Shown here one piece after another: positions 5,217-8,184 of a stretch of DNA of 8,184 nucleotides (position 1 is its first letter; each line of letters opens with the position of its first letter). This DNA comes from Gorillibacterium sp. (GTDB lineage: Bacteria; Bacillota; Bacilli; Paenibacillales; NBRC-103111). The notes beneath the pieces were generated by a model. It did no database searches. It had not been told where the DNA came from and was given only the letters and a program-made list of their open reading frames with translations. The stretch is taken from NCBI GenBank assembly GCA_023511325.1, contig JAIMBU010000086.1:1-8184 (forward strand), given 5' to 3'. Position numbers and translations under genes: made by a program.

Positions 5217-7970
5217 ATGAATACCGTACAATTGAACCGTCTGGAAGGCTTGAGCGAGAAGATTTTCCTGGATCGCTACGCCATGAAAGATGCTGATACA
5301 AGTCACACCAAGGTCGGTGATCTCGTACTTGTCCTGACCAAAGACGACCCTAAATTCCCGGCTAAAGAGGTTGGAGAGGTCGTAGAACGCAAGGGTCAGA
5401 TCGTAACGGTTAAGCTGCGCAATGGAGACTTGGTTGAATCGAATGTTGAGAAATTAACACTGACGATTGAGAAGACGCCAGAGGAGCTTTGGGATCGGTT
5501 GGCTAAAGCGATGGCTTCGGTAGAGGCAACACCCGAGAAGCAAAAGGAATGGACGGAGAAGTTCCGTTATATCCTCGACGATTGGAAGCTAGTTCCAGGT
5601 GGACGTATTGCTGCTGGTGCGGGAGTGAGCGATGAGCTGACGTTATTTAACTGCTACGTCATCCCGTCTCCGCATGATAGCCGTGGCGGCATCATGGCGA
5701 CATTATCCGAAATGACCGAGATCATGTCCCGTGGTGGTGGTGTTGGCATCAACCTGTCTTCTTTGCGTCCACGACGGGCGATTGTCAAAGGGGTCAATGG
5801 TTCATCCTCTGGCGCTGTATCCTGGGGTGGATTATTCAGCTATACTACGGGCTTGATCGAACAAGGGGGAAGCCGTCGGGGAGCGCTTATGCTTATGCTG
5901 AACGATTGGCATCCCGATATCATGGACTTTATTACGGTTAAGCAGACGATGGGCCAAGTGACCAATGCCAACCTATCCGTTTGCGTGAGCAATGGCTTCA
6001 TGAAGGCCGTTAAAGAAGATTTGGATTGGGATCTTGTGTTCCCCGACAGCAATGCACCGGAGTACGATCAAACGTGGGATGGCGATCTAGACAAGTGGAA
6101 AAAAGCCGGTGGAGCTGTCAAGGTTGTTCGCACGGTTCGCGCTCGCGATGTTTGGAATACGATTATCGAATCCGCTTGGAAATCAGCGGAGCCAGGGATT
6201 GTCTTCATGGAATACTACAACCAGATGTCCAATAGCTGGTACTTTAATCCGATCATCTGCACCAATCCATGTGGAGAGCAAGGGCTCCCAGCATGGGGTG
6301 TCTGCAACCTATCCGCGATTAACCTATCTAAATTCTATGATGCTGACAACCACGACGTGAACTGGTCCGAGCTGGGTAAGACTGTCCGCTGGGCCGCACG
6401 TTTCTTAGATAATGTAATCGATCGTACCCCTTATCACTTTGAAGAAAACCGGATTAATCAACAGGGTGAACGCCGCGTTGGGCTAGGTTCCATGGGTCTC
6501 GCCGAGCTGATGATCAAGCTGGAGGTCCGTTATGGCAGTCCGGAATCACTAGAATTTCTCGACAAGCTGTACGGATTTATCGCTCGCGAATCCTATCTCT
6601 CCTCTTCAGAGATCGCTAGTGAAAAAGGCTCTTTTCAGCATTTCGACACAGAGCTTTACCTGCAAAGCGGCTTCATGAAGAATCTGACCAAGGCTTTCCC
6701 AGAAGTGGGCGAGTCGATCCGCAAGAACGGCATGCGTAACGTAACCGTTATTACTCAAGCACCAACGGGTAGCACCGGCACGATGGTGGGAACCTCTACA
6801 GGAATCGAGCCTTACTTCGCCTTCGAATATTTCCGACAAAGCCGCCTCGGCTTCGATAAACAATATGTGCCAATTGCCCAAGATTGGCTGGAGCAGCATC
6901 CAGGCGAAGAACTACCAGACTTCTATGTGACTTCGATGAGCTTATCCGCTGAGGATCACATTCGTGTCCAAGCCGTCATTCAGCGCTGGGTGGACAGCTC
7001 GATCTCGAAAACAGCAAATGCTCCAAATGATTTTACAGTTGAGCAGACGGGGCAGCTTTATGAGTTGGCTTTTGACCTTGGATGTAAGGGCGTGACTATC
7101 TATCGTGATGGTAGCCGCAATGAGCAGGTTCTATCGACGGAGAAAAAGGAAGCTGTGGCTGTTGAAGTAAATGAGACTGCTGTTGGGGTTGCTGATTCGG
7201 AGGCTTCGGCTAACGAGTCTAAAACCGGAGAAGCTGGGGAAGCGGCTAATCCTGACCTCGCCGCCACCCTGAACAACCTTTCGGGCACGCTTACTGTGGC
7301 ACCAAAGGCGAAGGAAACCAAAGTGATCGACAAAGAATATAAGCGCCGCCCGCAAATCCTTAAGGGCGCTACCTATAAGATTAATACGCCATTCGGCATG
7401 GCTTACATTACGATCAATGACCTAGGTGATGCCCCAAGCGAAATCTTCCTTAATGTCGGCAAAGCCGGCTCTGATGTATTTGCCATGGCGGAAGCACTTG
7501 GCCGCGTCTGCTCCCTGTTCCTTCGCTACGGCGATCATGGCAACAAGGTAAGCCTGCTGATCAAACATCTGAAGGGGATTGGTGGTTCGGGTGCCATCGG
7601 CTTCGGCGCCAACCGCGTCGAATCGATCGCGGATGCGGTAGCCAAAGCCTTGGAGCTGCATACGACTAACGTGACCCATCAAGTAGCGGACAAGTCGCCT
7701 AGCGGACATGCCTCGGAGAAGGCAGCTTCGCATGAAGCAGTGGGAGCAACTGCTGCTAAAGCGGCGGTCTCCGGAGCTGGAGCTGTTGCTGGAGTGCCTT
7801 CGGCAAGTGCAGTTGTTGTGAAGAGCGGATACGATGCTGCCGATCATGGTGATGCAGGCTCGGTGCAGGATGGCACTAAGGACATCTGCCCCGCTTGCGG
7901 CTCGATCTCGCTGATCAACATGGAAGGCTGCAAAACCTGCGCCAACTGTGGGTACAGTAAGTGTAATTGA
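5217..7970 (+). CDS. nrdJ: Adenosylcobalamin-dependent (class II) ribonucleotide reductase
   Basis: A 917-residue cytoplasmic enzyme that reduces ribonucleotides to deoxyribonucleotides using a radical made from coenzyme B12; it needs neither oxygen nor a small subunit. Residues 1-30 are followed by an inserted small beta-rich segment (about 33-82: VGDLVLVL, VTVKLRNGD). The catalytic barrel contains FNCY (Cys146), the SRGGGVGINLSSLR and GGSRRGALM stretches, NPCGE (Asn350, thiyl-radical Cys352, Glu354), CNLSAINL (Cys363, the likely disulfide partner of Cys146) and the phosphate loop APTGSTG (515-521). The 11-residue gap between Cys352 and Cys363 equals that in the Thermotoga maritima enzyme. 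A linker (about 637-705) leads to a TSCPD domain (about 710-820, NTPFGMAYITIND). An Ala-rich linker (about 822-888) then leads to a C-terminal Cys cluster, CPAC, CKTC, C and C (891-916), which probably binds zinc or passes electrons to the active site. No B12 riboswitch was seen in the leader; NrdR boxes suggest repression by NrdR. Confidence 0.96.
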   Translation: MNTVQLNRLEGLSEKIFLDRYAMKDADTSHTKVGDLVLVLTKDDPKFPAKEVGEVVERKGQIVTVKLRNGDLVESNVEKLTLTIEKTPEELWDRLAKAMASVEATPEKQKEWTEKFRYILDDWKLVPGGRIAAGAGVSDELTLFNCYVIPSPHDSRGGIMATLSEMTEIMSRGGGVGINLSSLRPRRAIVKGVNGSSSGAVSWGGLFSYTTGLIEQGGSRRGALMLMLNDWHPDIMDFITVKQTMGQVTNANLSVCVSNGFMKAVKEDLDWDLVFPDSNAPEYDQTWDGDLDKWKKAGGAVKVVRTVRARDVWNTIIESAWKSAEPGIVFMEYYNQMSNSWYFNPIICTNPCGEQGLPAWGVCNLSAINLSKFYDADNHDVNWSELGKTVRWAARFLDNVIDRTPYHFEENRINQQGERRVGLGSMGLAELMIKLEVRYGSPESLEFLDKLYGFIARESYLSSSEIASEKGSFQHFDTELYLQSGFMKNLTKAFPEVGESIRKNGMRNVTVITQAPTGSTGTMVGTSTGIEPYFAFEYFRQSRLGFDKQYVPIAQDWLEQHPGEELPDFYVTSMSLSAEDHIRVQAVIQRWVDSSISKTANAPNDFTVEQTGQLYELAFDLGCKGVTIYRDGSRNEQVLSTEKKEAVAVEVNETAVGVADSEASANESKTGEAGEAANPDLAATLNNLSGTLTVAPKAKETKVIDKEYKRRPQILKGATYKINTPFGMAYITINDLGDAPSEIFLNVGKAGSDVFAMAEALGRVCSLFLRYGDHGNKVSLLIKHLKGIGGSGAIGFGANRVESIADAVAKALELHTTNVTHQVADKSPSGHASEKAASHEAVGATAAKAAVSGAGAVAGVPSASAVVVKSGYDAADHGDAGSVQDGTKDICPACGSISLINMEGCKTCANCGYSKCN

Positions 7971-8020
7971 GGGGAATTAAGTACTAGAATATATAACACC
8001 TTGTGATTTTGCATAAATGG

Positions 8021-8070
8021 TGAGAATTTCTCCGCACAATGTGAGAAAAAATCGCCAGAAATATTGAGAA
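8021..8070 (+). repeat. Three direct TGAGAA repeats
   Basis: TGAGAA occurs at 8021-8026, 8042-8047 and 8065-8070, with start-to-start distances of 21 and 23 bases, about two helical turns. This could be a regulator site for a gene to the right of the window, but I cannot match it to a known box, and the region is A-rich. Confidence 0.3.
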
Positions 8071-8113
8071 AATAAAAATATACATCAGTTTGCAATTTTA
8101 TTCATTCAAGAGT

Positions 8114-8156
8114 CTGTAGCGGTGAGTTTTTCAAACCTTAATTCGACCACCTGCAG
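8114..8156. other. Imperfect hairpin near the window end
   Basis: CTGTAG (8114-8119) pairs with CTGCAG (8151-8156) with one G-U pair. After a two-base bulge, GTG (8122-8124) pairs with CAC (8148-8150). The loop is 23 bases. No T run follows, so it is not an ordinary terminator. It could be part of a leader RNA, an operator or a dispersed intergenic repeat. Confidence 0.35.
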
Positions 8157-8184
8157 TAGGGATTATTCAATCGTCTCCCCCCTG

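Larger units (their letters stand above)
7971..8184. other. Non-coding 3' flank of nrdJ
   Basis: This is an AT-rich stretch with no plausible gene. I found no convincing Rho-independent terminator for nrdJ: the best fold (TTTCT with AGAAA around 8028-8048, interrupted by a bulge) is weak and is followed by A rather than T. It holds the three TGAGAA repeats and the hairpin listed separately. The base composition changes near 8108 to a more GC-balanced segment. Confidence 0.6.

Noticed and set aside
7422..7847. 141-residue open frame on the minus strand within nrdJ
   Set aside because: It lies entirely opposite conserved TSCPD and linker codons of nrdJ, with Ser/Cys-rich antisense composition and no start signal.

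Overview
The window looks like chromosomal DNA from a spore-forming Bacillales bacterium, most likely Paenibacillus or a close relative. The evidence is the Bacillus-type genes yqzE, yqhG and yqhH, strong AAGGAGG-type ribosome binding sites, Rho-independent terminators and a moderate base composition. The genus is an inference. No mobile element, CRISPR array, tRNA or rRNA was seen.

Layout from left to right. Positions 1-98 may hold the last codons of an upstream gene and its terminator. A small YqzE-family gene (218-406, +) follows and ends in a hairpin (407-448) that works on both strands. Next is a minus-strand block that reads right to left: a RapA/SNF2-type helicase like YqhH (4939-3059), a YqhG-family protein (3056-1737) whose start lies two bases after the helicase stop, and an unrecognised secreted protein (1617-481). 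The block ends at the shared terminator. A 277-base divergent spacer separates the helicase from nrdJ (5217-7970, +), which encodes a large adenosylcobalamin-dependent class II ribonucleotide reductase. The last 214 bases are non-coding.

The clearest regulatory signal is in the divergent spacer. A near-consensus NrdR box overlaps the nrdJ promoter just upstream of a perfect TATAAT. A second, weaker box with an identical 8-base core lies exactly 32 bases downstream. This is the paired-box spacing known for NrdR, so nrdJ is probably repressed by NrdR when dNTP or dATP levels are high.

The least understood part is the coupled helicase and yqhG pair. Its gene order is conserved in Bacilli but, as far as I know, its function is not established. 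Here YqhG carries a Pro/Ala-rich insert of about 130 residues with a decapeptide repeat in the middle of its otherwise conserved fold. The helicase has an 80-residue disordered-looking tail. No complete new system is evident. The helicase-YqhG pair and the secreted protein next to it are the best candidates for new biology.
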